64,000 nt of DNA from Maricaulis sp047308265 (GCF_047308265.1 NZ_JBKQWY010000001.1:372001-436000), one strand, 5' to 3'. Positions 44,175 through 53,722 are shown, numbered from the stretch's first letter. Numbers and translations: made by a program. Notes: a model not told the origin generated them from the sequence alone.

Positions 44175-45583
44175 GCGGTCATCCCCTGCATCTTCCGGGC
44201 GGTCTGTATCATCATGCTGAGAAAGGCTTCGTGAGGCGGGAATTCAGCGACGACCCGTTCCAGAGTCTGCCGTAATTCAGCCCGTCGTCGGGTGAGCTCC
44301 TGGGTGGGCAGGCGTTCACTGAGTGGATCATGATGGCGGGGGAAAAGGCCCACAGCCAGACAATGACGTGTCCAGTCGGCCGCCTCGAGAATGGGGGCAT
44401 CGTCCGGCACAACATGGCCTCGATGACCGAACAAGCGGGTGCGTACCGCGAGGTGCGGGGGCGTGATGTCATTCAGCTGTGCGTGGCGGGCCGCTTCGTA
44501 GATCGCAGACAGATCGGCCAGGGCTGTGCCGCGTTCAACCGCCAGACGGTTGTATTCAGCGCGTTCGGCATCAGGAGCGTTTCCGGCCGGCAGAAGCTTG
44601 ATCAGTGTCTCGACCTGTTCGAGCAAGGCTCGGGCTGCCAGACCGATCAGGACGGGTTGATCCAGTCCCGCCTGTCCGACGCGCACGACATTGCCTGTCC
44701 AGGGCGTCAGGGCATGCCCCGTCTGGATGGCCAGGGCTTGGGACTTGCCGGGTTGATCGTCGATGAAGAATGTGTGGCCTTGCGATCCCGTTGTGATGTC
44801 CAGGGTCCAGCCGTCCTCACGCGCTGTGAGACGGGCCTCCGTGCGCGGGTCAACCGGTTCGACGTGGTGTGAGCTCAAATAGACAGGTGGCGGGCCCTGC
44901 CAGTCTTCCCGTCCGCCAAGGCGCGATTGGCGCCCGGTGGCGTCCACAAAGAGGTCGGCGGCGTGTACGGTTCCCGACGTGTCACGAAGATGGGTGATCT
45001 CACCCGTGTCTGTCCGTTCGATCCCGTCCAGACCCTGGTCCAGAACAGTAACGCCCAGCCGTTTGGCATTGTGAAGCAGCAAAGCCGTTACATCGCGGGG
45101 CTGGATATGAAGCCCGGTCTCATGCTGCAGCGTGCCGACGCGATTGCGCGGGTCCGCAGGCGCAAAACGGCCGCTCTTCATCGCCAAGACAGCCGGTGAA
45201 TAGCTGTAATAATCGTCCAGTGTGGCGTCGGGAGAGAGCCTGCGCCAGTGGTGGAGAAATCCCGTTCCGCCCCAGTCCTCGCCAATACCGCCAAGAGGCA
45301 GATAATGCGAGGCCGTCTGACCGGGAAAGCCATCCAGGCGCGTGCCCAGCCGGTAGTTGAACCGACACCGTGAGATCAGCAGCGGATCGCTTACACCCAA
45401 CGTCCGGAGCATAGCTGCGGGTTCAGGGTCGAGGACAAGATAGGCCCAGTCATCCCGATCATCATGGACGGTGGGCATCAAGGTCACTTTGACCGCTGGG
45501 GAGACGGCCTGTGCGAGATGGCAAGCTGTGAGAACCGCCTCGAATCCGCCGCCACAAATCAAGACATGCAAGCTCGGGCTCAT
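44171..45583 (-). CDS. Halogenase-like flavoprotein B lacking catalytic motifs (second gene of operon)
   Basis: 470 residues, shorter than its three neighbours. It keeps the overall fold: a Rossmann start LICGGGFEAVLTACHLAQAV in place of GGGTAGWMAAAAL, and DLFVDATGRQSRLGG as in flavin monooxygenases. However, the catalytic-Lys segment T(Y/F)KLGIxFxNW is replaced by FNYRLGTRLDGF, the WxWxIP signature by WTLDITTG, and the EPLESTSI segment by EQVETLIKLLP. It should not halogenate. It may be a non-catalytic partner, or a different flavin-dependent activity. Overlaps on both sides (ATGA) show that it is part of the operon and is translated, so it is not simply decaying. Confidence 0.8.
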   Translation of the reverse strand: MSPSLHVLICGGGFEAVLTACHLAQAVSPAVKVTLMPTVHDDRDDWAYLVLDPEPAAMLRTLGVSDPLLISRCRFNYRLGTRLDGFPGQTASHYLPLGGIGEDWGGTGFLHHWRRLSPDATLDDYYSYSPAVLAMKSGRFAPADPRNRVGTLQHETGLHIQPRDVTALLLHNAKRLGVTVLDQGLDGIERTDTGEITHLRDTSGTVHAADLFVDATGRQSRLGGREDWQGPPPVYLSSHHVEPVDPRTEARLTAREDGWTLDITTGSQGHTFFIDDQPGKSQALAIQTGHALTPWTGNVVRVGQAGLDQPVLIGLAARALLEQVETLIKLLPAGNAPDAERAEYNRLAVERGTALADLSAIYEAARHAQLNDITPPHLAVRTRLFGHRGHVVPDDAPILEAADWTRHCLAVGLFPRHHDPLSERLPTQELTRRRAELRQTLERVVAEFPPHEAFLSMMIQTARKMQGMTA

Positions 45584-47097
45584 GCCACCACTCCCGTATC
45601 GAACAGGCTGTCATGATCGGGGTGTTGGGCGACCAGTTCGCGGATCTGCCCCTGCAACTTGTCGATGGAGGCGTTGAGCCGGGCGTTATCATAGCGGGAA
45701 AGACGCGGATCCAGCGCGCGCGGGCGCACGCCCTGTCCCAGATAGACTGCGATCCAGGAGGGTTCGAGAAAGAGGCCTTGCTGATAGGTGGCAACACGGC
45801 CGGTCGCTTCGAACAGGGCACGTTTCTCCGCGAGACTGTCGGGGATGTCCATCGCCCGCATATACCTCCAGAACTCACTGTCTTCGCGGCGCGTCGCGAC
45901 ATAGTGGAGGATCAGGAAATCGCGAACACGTTCGAATTCCCGGTTCATCAGCGCGTTGTAGGCTGTGCGTTCCACGGCGCAGTCATCGCCCAAGGGGAAA
46001 AGCTCGAGGAAATGCGTGATGGCGAGTTGGGTGAGGTGAATACTGGTCGATTCAAGGGGTTCCAGAAATCCACTCGCGAGGCCGGCCGAGATGCAATTGT
46101 GCGACCAGATGGATTTGCGCTTGCCCGTCTTGAAAAAGAGCCGTCTGGGCTCGGCCAGAGGCTCACTGTCGAGCGCCGTCAGGAAGGCCTCATCGGCAGC
46201 GTCGTCTGACAGGAAATCGCTGGCATAGACATGGCCATTGCCCATACGGTGCTGGAGGGGGATGCGCCACTGCCATCCCGCGTCTCCCGCTGTGGCGCGG
46301 GTATAGGGAGGGCGAGGCCCCGTCAACGCTGTCGGGGCGGCGATGGCCTGATCACAAGGCAACCAGTTTGACCAGTCTTCATAGCCCGATGCCAGAGTGT
46401 CTTCGATCAGGAGGCCCTTGAACCCGGAACAATCGATAAAGAAATCGCCTTCAATACGTTCGCCCCCGTCCAACCGGATTGCGGTGATATTGCCGGTTAA
46501 CGCATCCTGATCTGCCCCCAGTGCCCGCCCCTCGATCCGGATGGCGCCCCGGGCTTCGGCATGGCGACGCAGCAAGGGGGCATAGAGCGTGGAATCAAAC
46601 TGGTAGGCATAGCCATAACTGTCGGCCAGCCCTGGTTGATCACTCTGGGGGCGCGCAAATCGATTGGCACGGCAGGCCTGAATGGGAAGGGAACAGGCCT
46701 CCAGATCCGAGATGGGCGCTTCAGGACGACTGGCGAGCCAGAATTGATGGAAGGGGATTCCGTCGGTCTCATTACCAAACGCCCCGAACGGATGGATATA
46801 GCGTTCCCCCGGCGCGCCCCAATTGACGAATTCAATGCCCAACTTGTAGGTCGCCCGGGTCTCCCGGATAAAAACATCCTCGGCCAGGCCAATTGTCTCG
46901 TTGAACTGGCGCAGATGGGGGAGTGTAGCCTCGCCCACGCCGATAATGCCGATTGCTTCAGACTCGACCAGCGTCACGCTGACCCGGTGTGGGGGCAGCA
47001 TGGAGGTCAGCGCGGCTGCGGCCATCCATCCAGCGGTACCGCCGCCAAGTATGACGACCCGACGTGTCCTGGCCCCCGAATCGGGCGTGTTCGACAT
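45580..47097 (-). CDS. Flavin-dependent tryptophan-halogenase-like protein A (first gene of operon)
   Basis: 505 residues. FAD loop LGGGTAGWMAAAALTSM, VGEATLPHLRQFNETIGL, catalytic Lys in ATYKLGIEFVNW, WxWxIP in GWQWRIPLQHRMGNGHVY and Glu in GFLEPLESTSIHLTQ are all present. The ATG at 47097 is chosen over 47169 and 47127, because GGGGGAG lies just upstream of it and the protein then starts 15 residues before the first beta strand. It leads the four-gene operon, divergent from the TonB-receptor gene at 47262; both share the operator pair at 47193-47225. A frequent gene neighbour set in Caulobacterales and Xanthomonadales: receptor plus halogenases. Confidence 0.92.
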   Translation of the reverse strand: MSNTPDSGARTRRVVILGGGTAGWMAAAALTSMLPPHRVSVTLVESEAIGIIGVGEATLPHLRQFNETIGLAEDVFIRETRATYKLGIEFVNWGAPGERYIHPFGAFGNETDGIPFHQFWLASRPEAPISDLEACSLPIQACRANRFARPQSDQPGLADSYGYAYQFDSTLYAPLLRRHAEARGAIRIEGRALGADQDALTGNITAIRLDGGERIEGDFFIDCSGFKGLLIEDTLASGYEDWSNWLPCDQAIAAPTALTGPRPPYTRATAGDAGWQWRIPLQHRMGNGHVYASDFLSDDAADEAFLTALDSEPLAEPRRLFFKTGKRKSIWSHNCISAGLASGFLEPLESTSIHLTQLAITHFLELFPLGDDCAVERTAYNALMNREFERVRDFLILHYVATRREDSEFWRYMRAMDIPDSLAEKRALFEATGRVATYQQGLFLEPSWIAVYLGQGVRPRALDPRLSRYDNARLNASIDKLQGQIRELVAQHPDHDSLFDTGVVA

Positions 47098-47192
47098 GGT
47101 TTTCTCCCCCGAAGGACCCTGTGACATTTTCGTCTCTCTCGTTTGGGTCCGGTCGAATTTTCTACCCACACGATTGACATTTTTTTGTCTTC

Positions 47193-47225
47193 AGGCAACG
47201 TTGTCAGAAATTGACAGCGCTGTCA
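47193..47225. promoter_or_regulatory. Paired LacI-type operators between halogenase operon and TonB receptor
   Basis: TGACAGCGCTGTCA (47212-47225) is a perfect palindrome. AGGCAACGTTGTCA (47193-47206) matches TGACAACGTTGTCA at 12 of 14 bases. Their centres are 19 bp apart, near two helical turns, allowing cooperative binding. A TTGACA box at 47174-47179 may be the -35 element of the receptor gene, placing the operators over its -10 region. They sit 37-69 bases before the receptor start and about 100 before the halogenase operon. Confidence 0.75.
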
Positions 47226-47261
47226 ATTTGTCAAAAAACAGGAATCAGGGGAGAAGGATCA

Positions 47262-50200
47262 ATGTTTAAAGGCGGTTACCGGGGATCCGGGCCTGCATGG
47301 CGCAATCGATTGGCGACGGGAGCCTCCGTGACGGCTCTGAGCGTTGCTTTGCTGGCTGTCCCGGCCCATGCGCAAGAGTCCGATGACACTGTTGAGCCGG
47401 GCGAGGTGATTGTGGTGCGGGGCGTGCGCGCCAGCCTGCAGAACGCCCAGGCCATGCGTCGTGATGCGGACGTTCTGATGGACGCCGTGACGGCTGAAGA
47501 TATCGGCGCATTGCCGGATCGTTCCGTGGCGGAAGCCCTGCAGCGAGTTCCCGGCGTGAATATCACGCGTTTCGAGGGCGCTAACGACCCAGACCACTTC
47601 TCCGTTGAGGGGACCGGAGCCACGGTGCGGGGTCTGACCTTCACACGCAGTGAGCTGAATGGCCGCGATGTGTTCTCGGCCGATGATGGCCAGCAGATCG
47701 GCTTTAACGACATCCCGCCGGAATTGCTGGGATCCGTCCAGGTGTTCAAAAACCAATCTGCCGAAATGATCGAAGGTGGGTTGTCGGGCACGGTAAACCT
47801 GAATACGCGCCTGCCGTTTGACAGCGCCGAGAATATCCGCGCCTTCTCGTTGGAGGCCAACTATTCCGATCTGCGCGAGGCGTTCACGCCGGGCGTGTCC
47901 GGTGTGTTCTCCCAGCGTTGGGAGATGAATGATGGCAGCGAATTTGGTGTTCTGATTGGTGGCTCGTATTCCGAGCTGGATTCTCGTGCCGACGGCACGC
48001 TGATTGCGGACTATATCGATCGTGACGGTAATGGGCAGTATGTCCCGTCCGGTGCGGGTATCCGGACGCAATTGTTTGACCGCGAACGCTCCAGCATCGC
48101 GGCTGCGGCTCAGTGGAGCAGTGCTGACGGCCAACTTGAAGCCACGGCCCAGTTCTTCCGCGCGACCTATGAAAATGCCTGGTCCGAACACGCGATCGAA
48201 CCGAGCATTGATGATGGACCGGGCATTGTCCCCGCTCCGGGCACCAGTTTTAACTTCGACGAAAACGGTTTGTTCGAGAGCGGTGTTATCTCACAATCGG
48301 TGGGCTGGCGGTCCAATGATCCGAGCCTCCCGCTCAATGGGGTGCGCAATCTGGTGCTCAACCGCGAGCGCCTGGACCAGTCTGAAAACACCGATTTCGG
48401 CTTTAACCTGAAATGGGCGCCGACGGATCGTTTCCGGGCGAATTTCGACTTCCAATACGCTGAATCCACCGCTGAAGTGGCTGATGTCACCTTGCACTCA
48501 GCCTTCTTTGCGGACACGGCGCTGGACACGACCACGGATATCCCGTTGGTGACCTACCGCGCTCCGGCCGATGGTACCGATCCGTATTTCGAGGATCTGA
48601 ACAATTATTACATCCGCTCGGCGATGGACCATCTCTCAGACAATGAGTCTGAATTCATGGCTCTCAAGGCGGATGGTGAATACGATTTCAGTGGTGACCA
48701 CTGGCTGGAATCCATCAAGTTCGGTGTGCGCGTCTCCGAGCGTGACCAGATTGTGCGTCGCTCCACCTTCAACTGGGGCAATATCTCGGCCACATGGAAT
48801 ACGCCGTTCGCGCTCGACAATGCCGCCATTCCGGCAGGCACGTTCGAATTACGGACCTTGGACAACTTCCAGCGCTCCGGCTATGACAATGGCATCCCCA
48901 ATGGTCTCCCCTTCTACACGGGCGAGCTGGGGTTCAATTATGATGCAGGTGTTTCGCAGATCTTTGCCTTGCGCGAAGCTGCGGGCAATGGCGGCTGGGT
49001 GCCGCTGGCGCAACGCGGCGGTGTCGTCGCAGGCACACCTTTCCTGCCGTCGGAAATCACCGATGTGACGCAGGAAACCCAGGCGGCCTATGTCCAGTTC
49101 AACTTCGCCCAGGATGATTTCCTGGGCACCGGCATGTATCTGGACGGTAATTTCGGTGTTCGTTATGTCGAGACCACCACCACTGCGGCGGGCGCGCTGT
49201 CCTTCCCGGATAGTGCCTTGTTCCTCAATGGTCTCTCGCCGACCGACTTCTGTGCTGCGGCTGCGGGCGGTGGTGGAGGCTTGCCGGGCTTCTGTCTGCT
49301 TCCGCAATCCGAGCAGGACGCTTTCGCGGCCTGGGCAGATGGAACGAACCGTCCGCTCTCGGCTGAAAACGGTTATGAGAATATCCTGCCGAGCCTGAAT
49401 GCCCGGCTGGAAGTCACCGAAGATGTGATCGTGCGTCTGGGTGTCTCCCAGGCCATGTATCGTCCGGACTTCGGTTTCGCGCGCTCGAACTTCGTGATCC
49501 AGGACCGGATCGGTCAGGATGATCCGGTGACCGGTCAGTGGCTGCGTCCGCTGGCCTCGACGGGCAATATCAATCTGAACCCGGCCACAGCGACCAATTT
49601 CGACCTTGCTGTGGAATGGTATTTTGCGGATGTCGGTTCGCTGACCCTCACTTATTTCCACAAGGACCTGGATGATGTCGTGACTCCGGGTGTCTCGGTA
49701 CAGACCTTCGAGAACAATGGCGTCGAGTTCGATGTCAATGTGAACGGTGTGGCCAACGCCCCTGACAGTGGCTCGATCCAGGGCTTCGAGGTGGCGTACC
49801 AGCAGACCTATGATTTCCTGCCGGGTCTGTTTGGCAATCTGGGCACCCAGATCAACTACACCTATATCGACGCAAGTGCTGTCCCGGTCCTCCAGCCGGA
49901 CAACACGGCCGGAAATGGCAGTGCCAGCGCGGTCTTTGATGTGACCGGGTTGGGTTTCCCGCTCTTGTCGGAAGACACGTTCAACTTTGTAGGCTTCTAT
50001 GAAGATGACCGTTTCTCCGCCCGCCTGGCCTGGAACTGGCGGTCTGACTACACGTTGACGACACGGGATGTGATTTTCCCGTTCTCGCCGATCACACATG
50101 AATCGACGGGTCAGCTGGATGGTTCCTTCTTCTACACCGTGAATGACTACTTCACCGTGGGTGTTCAGGCTGTGAACCTCCTCGACGAGGTCTCACAAAC

Positions 50201-50294
50201 TCGCGCCGTTCTGGACGCGACCGGGCTGAATGCGCCCCGGAACTCGTTCACGAATGATCGCCGCTTCGCCTTCGTGGTGCGCGGAACATTCTGA
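47262..50294 (+). CDS. TonB-dependent receptor, glycan/sugar type
   Basis: 1010 residues. Signal peptide (ATGASVTALSVALLAVPAHA), then a TonB-box-like VIVVRGVRASLQNAQAMRRD and the plug: EDIGALPDRSVAEALQRVPG, RGLTFTRSELNGRDVFSADD, ELLGSVQVFKNQSAEMIEGG. The GVRASLxxAxxxKR/RxDAxxxxDxIxAEDIGxxPDxxVAEALQRxPG pattern is the one associated with maltodextrin-, cellobiose- and other oligosaccharide receptors in proteobacteria. The barrel ends in FVVRGTF. Start 47262 has AAGGA upstream and removes an unlikely TTG start at 47211 lying inside the operator. Followed by a terminator, then by GH3 and gluconate genes. Confidence 0.93.
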   Translation: MFKGGYRGSGPAWRNRLATGASVTALSVALLAVPAHAQESDDTVEPGEVIVVRGVRASLQNAQAMRRDADVLMDAVTAEDIGALPDRSVAEALQRVPGVNITRFEGANDPDHFSVEGTGATVRGLTFTRSELNGRDVFSADDGQQIGFNDIPPELLGSVQVFKNQSAEMIEGGLSGTVNLNTRLPFDSAENIRAFSLEANYSDLREAFTPGVSGVFSQRWEMNDGSEFGVLIGGSYSELDSRADGTLIADYIDRDGNGQYVPSGAGIRTQLFDRERSSIAAAAQWSSADGQLEATAQFFRATYENAWSEHAIEPSIDDGPGIVPAPGTSFNFDENGLFESGVISQSVGWRSNDPSLPLNGVRNLVLNRERLDQSENTDFGFNLKWAPTDRFRANFDFQYAESTAEVADVTLHSAFFADTALDTTTDIPLVTYRAPADGTDPYFEDLNNYYIRSAMDHLSDNESEFMALKADGEYDFSGDHWLESIKFGVRVSERDQIVRRSTFNWGNISATWNTPFALDNAAIPAGTFELRTLDNFQRSGYDNGIPNGLPFYTGELGFNYDAGVSQIFALREAAGNGGWVPLAQRGGVVAGTPFLPSEITDVTQETQAAYVQFNFAQDDFLGTGMYLDGNFGVRYVETTTTAAGALSFPDSALFLNGLSPTDFCAAAAGGGGGLPGFCLLPQSEQDAFAAWADGTNRPLSAENGYENILPSLNARLEVTEDVIVRLGVSQAMYRPDFGFARSNFVIQDRIGQDDPVTGQWLRPLASTGNINLNPATATNFDLAVEWYFADVGSLTLTYFHKDLDDVVTPGVSVQTFENNGVEFDVNVNGVANAPDSGSIQGFEVAYQQTYDFLPGLFGNLGTQINYTYIDASAVPVLQPDNTAGNGSASAVFDVTGLGFPLLSEDTFNFVGFYEDDRFSARLAWNWRSDYTLTTRDVIFPFSPITHESTGQLDGSFFYTVNDYFTVGVQAVNLLDEVSQTRAVLDATGLNAPRNSFTNDRRFAFVVRGTF

Positions 50295-50300
50295 TGCAGT

Positions 50301-50342
50301 GGGGCAGCCTGGTTTAGACCGGGCTGCCCCGTTTTGCTTTTT
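50301..50342 (+). terminator. Rho-independent terminator after TonB receptor
   Basis: GGGGCAGCC and GGCTGCCCC (GGGGCAGCCTGG...CCGGGCTGCCCC) form a long stem, followed by GTTTTGCTTTTTT. It lies 6 bases after the receptor stop and only 28 before the next gene, so it may act as an attenuator that lets some transcription pass to the GH3 gene. Confidence 0.85.
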
Positions 50343-50369
50343 TAAGAACAAAATATGGGAGAGGTGCGC

Positions 50370-52703
50370 ATGAGCGCAGCGTGGATGACTCGCGCCGCGA
50401 GCCTGGTGATGGTGTCTGCGGGATTGTGGGCCTGTTCGCCGTCGGACAATCCGGCCGGACAAACGATTGCCGAGGGTCAGTCTTCAGCTTCAGAGGCGCC
50501 ATCGGCCTGGTCGCCGCGTGTGACACGCTTGCTGAGCGAGATGTCGGTTGAGGCCAAGATCGGTCAATTGCATCAGGCGGCTGGCGGGCGTTCGCGCAAT
50601 CTCAATTCCCGGCTGACGCCCGAAGAACTTGACCGGGTGCGAGAGGGTGGTGTGGGTTCCTATCTGCATGTGGCCGGTGCCGAACCTCTCGAAGCCCTAC
50701 AACGCGTTGCGGTGGAAGAGAGCGAGCACGGTATTCCGCTCCTGTTTGCGATGGACGTGGTGCACGGCTATCGCACGATTTTTCCTGTGCCGATCGCCAT
50801 GGCGGCCAGCTGGGATGAAGCGGGCTGGGAAGAGGCGGCACGGATCTCTGCCGAGGAGGCCGCGGCTTCGGGGCTGCACTGGACCTTCGCTCCCATGATC
50901 GACATTTCTCGCGATCCAAGATGGGGTCGGATCGTTGAGGGGGGAGGATCAGATCCCTATCTCGGCTCTCGCATGGCAGTCGCCCAGGTGAACGGATATC
51001 AGGGCGCCGATCTTGCGGCCGGAGACACCATCCTTGCGACGGCCAAACATTTCGGTGCGTATGGCGCGCCAACCGGGGGGCGCGATTACGGGACGGCGGA
51101 CATTTCCGAGCGCAGCCTGCACGAAATTTATCTGCCGCCTTTCCACGCAGCGACCCAAGCTGGTGTCGGTTCGATGATGACCGCCTTCAACGATATCGCC
51201 AGCGTACCGTCGACCGCGAATGGCCATCTGATTGAAGGGGTCTTGCGGGATGAGTGGGGTTTTGACGGCTTCATCGTGAGCGACTGGAATGCGATCGCGG
51301 AATTGATGAATCATGGTGTGGCCGAGACCCGGACGGATGCTGCCGCACTGGCTCTGGAAGCGGGTGTGGACATGGATATGACCAGCGCCGTTTATGTGCA
51401 GGACCTGGCAGCAGCCATCGAAGCCGATCCGGCGCTTCTGGCTGCGCTGGACCGGTCGGTGGGGCGCCTCCTGGCGTGGAAAGAGGCTTTGGGCCTGTTT
51501 GATACGCCCTATATCTACCACGATACCGACCGTGAGGCGGCAGAGTTGCTCGCCCCGGATCACCGTGTCGCAGCCCGGCGGTTGGCAGAGCGCTCTATAG
51601 TTCTTCTGAAGAATGACAACAACACCTTGCCCCTGGCCCGCGAGGCAGGCTCGATAGCCGTGATCGGGCAGCTCGCCGAAGATGCCTCCACCCAGCTGGG
51701 GAGCTGGCGGGCACAGGGCCGGCCGGACGATGTTGTCTCTCTGCTCGATGGCATTCGCCATGAAGCGGGTGATGCGATGGCTGTGTCTTACGCAGCCGGG
51801 GCGGCTCCGCGCTCTGATGATATGAGCGGCCTGCCGGATGCCATCGCGGCTGCTGAAGCGGCCGACCGCGTGGTGTTGGTGATCGGTGAGGATTACGACC
51901 TGTCCGGAGAGGCGCGTAGTCGTTCCGATATCGCACTTCCTCCGAGCCAGCAGGCATTGGCCGAGGCGATCTTCGCGACGGGCAAGCCTGTGACCGTGGT
52001 TCTGGTGTCGGGTCGGCCTCTGGCCATTCCACGTGTGGCCGAGGAGGCTGATGCGCTTCTTGTCAGCTGGATGTTGGGTGTAGAGGCCGGCCCGGCCCTG
52101 GGGCGCATCCTGTTCGGTGATGTCTCTCCCGCAGGTCGCTTGCCGGTGAATTTCCCGCGGGCGACAGGCGCTGTGCCGTTCACCTATTCGGAAAATCCGG
52201 GCGGGCGTCCCGCGCATCCCGATCTTGAGCGCGACACCAATCGCTATATGGACCAACCCATTACCCCGCTTTTCCCGTTCGGACATGGTCTGGCGTATTC
52301 GCAGTTCGAGTATGGCGAGATGGAGGTCCGCGAAACACAAACGGGCTATCGCTTGTCCGTGACGGTGCGCAATTCGGGCGATCGCGAGGCTGATGAGGTG
52401 GTGCAGCTCTATATGCGCGACCCCGTGGCACGTGTCGCGCGCCCGCGTATCGAATTGCGAGGTTTTGAACGCGTCACGCTCGCTCCGGGTGAAAGCGTTG
52501 AAGTCGCCTTTCATTTGACACCGGCTCAGACGGCGATTTTTCAGGCACCCGGGCGATGGCAGGTCGAAGCGGGCCGGATCGAGGTGATGATCGGTGCCAG
52601 CTCCGCGGATATTCGCGCGCGCGGTGAGATCCAGATCGTTGAGGCGCAGACCGGTTCGGCTCCGGCAACGGCTCTGGAAACCCGGGTCGAGGTGATCCGA
52701 TGA
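50370..52703 (+). CDS. Glycoside hydrolase family 3 beta-glucosidase, lipoprotein
   Basis: 777 residues. Lipobox LWAC after MSAAWMTRAASLVMVSAG. The N-terminal TIM barrel contains HWTFAPMIDISRDPRWGRI, ILATAKHFGAYGAPTGGRD (substrate-binding K-H) and GFDGFIVSDWNAIAELMNHG with the nucleophile Asp (about 305). The second alpha/beta domain has SIVLLKNDNNTLPL, and the C-terminal fibronectin-like domain GDREADEVVQLYMRD closes it. The domain order is that of BglX-type periplasmic beta-glucosidases; it should cleave cellobiose and cello-oligosaccharides to glucose. Start 50370 has GGGAGAGG upstream. It overlaps the lactonase gene by 4 bp. Confidence 0.93.
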   Translation: MSAAWMTRAASLVMVSAGLWACSPSDNPAGQTIAEGQSSASEAPSAWSPRVTRLLSEMSVEAKIGQLHQAAGGRSRNLNSRLTPEELDRVREGGVGSYLHVAGAEPLEALQRVAVEESEHGIPLLFAMDVVHGYRTIFPVPIAMAASWDEAGWEEAARISAEEAAASGLHWTFAPMIDISRDPRWGRIVEGGGSDPYLGSRMAVAQVNGYQGADLAAGDTILATAKHFGAYGAPTGGRDYGTADISERSLHEIYLPPFHAATQAGVGSMMTAFNDIASVPSTANGHLIEGVLRDEWGFDGFIVSDWNAIAELMNHGVAETRTDAAALALEAGVDMDMTSAVYVQDLAAAIEADPALLAALDRSVGRLLAWKEALGLFDTPYIYHDTDREAAELLAPDHRVAARRLAERSIVLLKNDNNTLPLAREAGSIAVIGQLAEDASTQLGSWRAQGRPDDVVSLLDGIRHEAGDAMAVSYAAGAAPRSDDMSGLPDAIAAAEAADRVVLVIGEDYDLSGEARSRSDIALPPSQQALAEAIFATGKPVTVVLVSGRPLAIPRVAEEADALLVSWMLGVEAGPALGRILFGDVSPAGRLPVNFPRATGAVPFTYSENPGGRPAHPDLERDTNRYMDQPITPLFPFGHGLAYSQFEYGEMEVRETQTGYRLSVTVRNSGDREADEVVQLYMRDPVARVARPRIELRGFERVTLAPGESVEVAFHLTPAQTAIFQAPGRWQVEAGRIEVMIGASSADIRARGEIQIVEAQTGSAPATALETRVEVIR

Positions 52704-53722
52704 TGGACCGCAGAACCCTTCTGGCGGGCGGGTTGTCCGGTCTGGCGCTGGCAGGGTGTACCCCGGGGCGGTCTGTAGACGCTGCAGGTGGGCTGGGGGT
52801 CGAGATCCGGGACAGCGCTGCTCGCCGCGTGCTCCATCCGGGGATGCGGCCGCAGGTTCTGTCTTCAGGTTACATCTGGTCGGAAGGCCCGGCCTGGGAT
52901 GAGAGACGTCAGTGTCTCTATTTTACGGACGTTCCGGGAAACACGGCCTATCGTTGGTCCGAGCCGACGGGCACCCAGGTCTGGCAACAGCCCTCCGGCA
53001 TTGCCGCACAAGAGGCCGTCGGGATGCGCGAGGCCGGGCTGAACGGGTTGTGGTGCAATGCGCAGGGCGAGCTGTGGGGCTGTAATCACGGTCGTCGCCG
53101 GGTTGAACGGATTGATCCGGAAACGGGCGAACGTACGGCGCTGGTCGAGCGTTTCGATGGGCAGGCCTTTAATTCTCCCAATGATCTGGCGATATCCTCT
53201 GCCGGGGCCATCTATTTTACAGACCCGCCGTACGGACTTGAGGGCCTGGATGCCTCGCCGCTCAAGGAAATGTCGGTGAATGGTGTCTATCGCCTCGATC
53301 CGGATGGGCATTGCGTGCGCCTGATCGACGATATGACCTTTCCCAATGGAATTGGTCTGTCGCCCGACGAACGATGGCTCTACGTGGCCCAGTCTGATCC
53401 CGATGCGCCTGTGATCCGGCGCTTCCGGCTGGATGCCGAAGGGGGTGTCAGCGGTGGCGAGGTCTGGGTCGACGCCCGAGACGCTCTTGCCGCCGGCGAG
53501 CAGGGCCTGCCTGATGGCATGAGCGTCTTGCCCAATGGTTGGGTGTTCGCCACAGCCCCGGGCGGCGTCTCGCTGTTATCCGAGGCGGGTGATGTGCTGG
53601 CACGGATCCGTACGGCCAGTGCGACGGCAAACTGCACTCTGGGCGAGGATGGCGGAGCTCTGTTTATCACAGCTCATGATCGTTTGCTGCGCCTCGAACT
53701 GCGCCGTGAAGGTGTGCGTTGA
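52700..53722 (+). CDS. SMP-30/gluconolactonase-family Tat lipoprotein
   Basis: 340 residues. The N-terminus MDRRTLLAGGLSGLALAGC has a twin-arginine motif and a lipobox, so it should be exported folded and lipid-anchored. The six-bladed propeller of the SMP-30/gluconolactonase family is clear: YIWSEGPAWDERRQCLYFTD (metal Glu), FNSPNDLAISSAGAIYFTDP (metal Asn), NGIGLSPDERWLYVAQSDPD, and QGLPDGMSVLPNGWVF (metal Asp). It hydrolyses D-glucono-1,5-lactone or a related sugar lactone in the periplasm. Flanked by 4-bp and 1-bp overlaps with GH3 and GntP genes; the substrate comes from glucose freed by GH3 and then oxidised by a glucose dehydrogenase not seen here. Confidence 0.9.
   Translation: MMDRRTLLAGGLSGLALAGCTPGRSVDAAGGLGVEIRDSAARRVLHPGMRPQVLSSGYIWSEGPAWDERRQCLYFTDVPGNTAYRWSEPTGTQVWQQPSGIAAQEAVGMREAGLNGLWCNAQGELWGCNHGRRRVERIDPETGERTALVERFDGQAFNSPNDLAISSAGAIYFTDPPYGLEGLDASPLKEMSVNGVYRLDPDGHCVRLIDDMTFPNGIGLSPDERWLYVAQSDPDAPVIRRFRLDAEGGVSGGEVWVDARDALAAGEQGLPDGMSVLPNGWVFATAPGGVSLLSEAGDVLARIRTASATANCTLGEDGGALFITAHDRLLRLELRREGVR

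Noticed and set aside
50949..52514. 521-codon open frame on the minus strand
   Set aside because: Antisense to the GH3-1 gene; low-complexity composition rich in His/Arg/Gly typical of a reverse frame.
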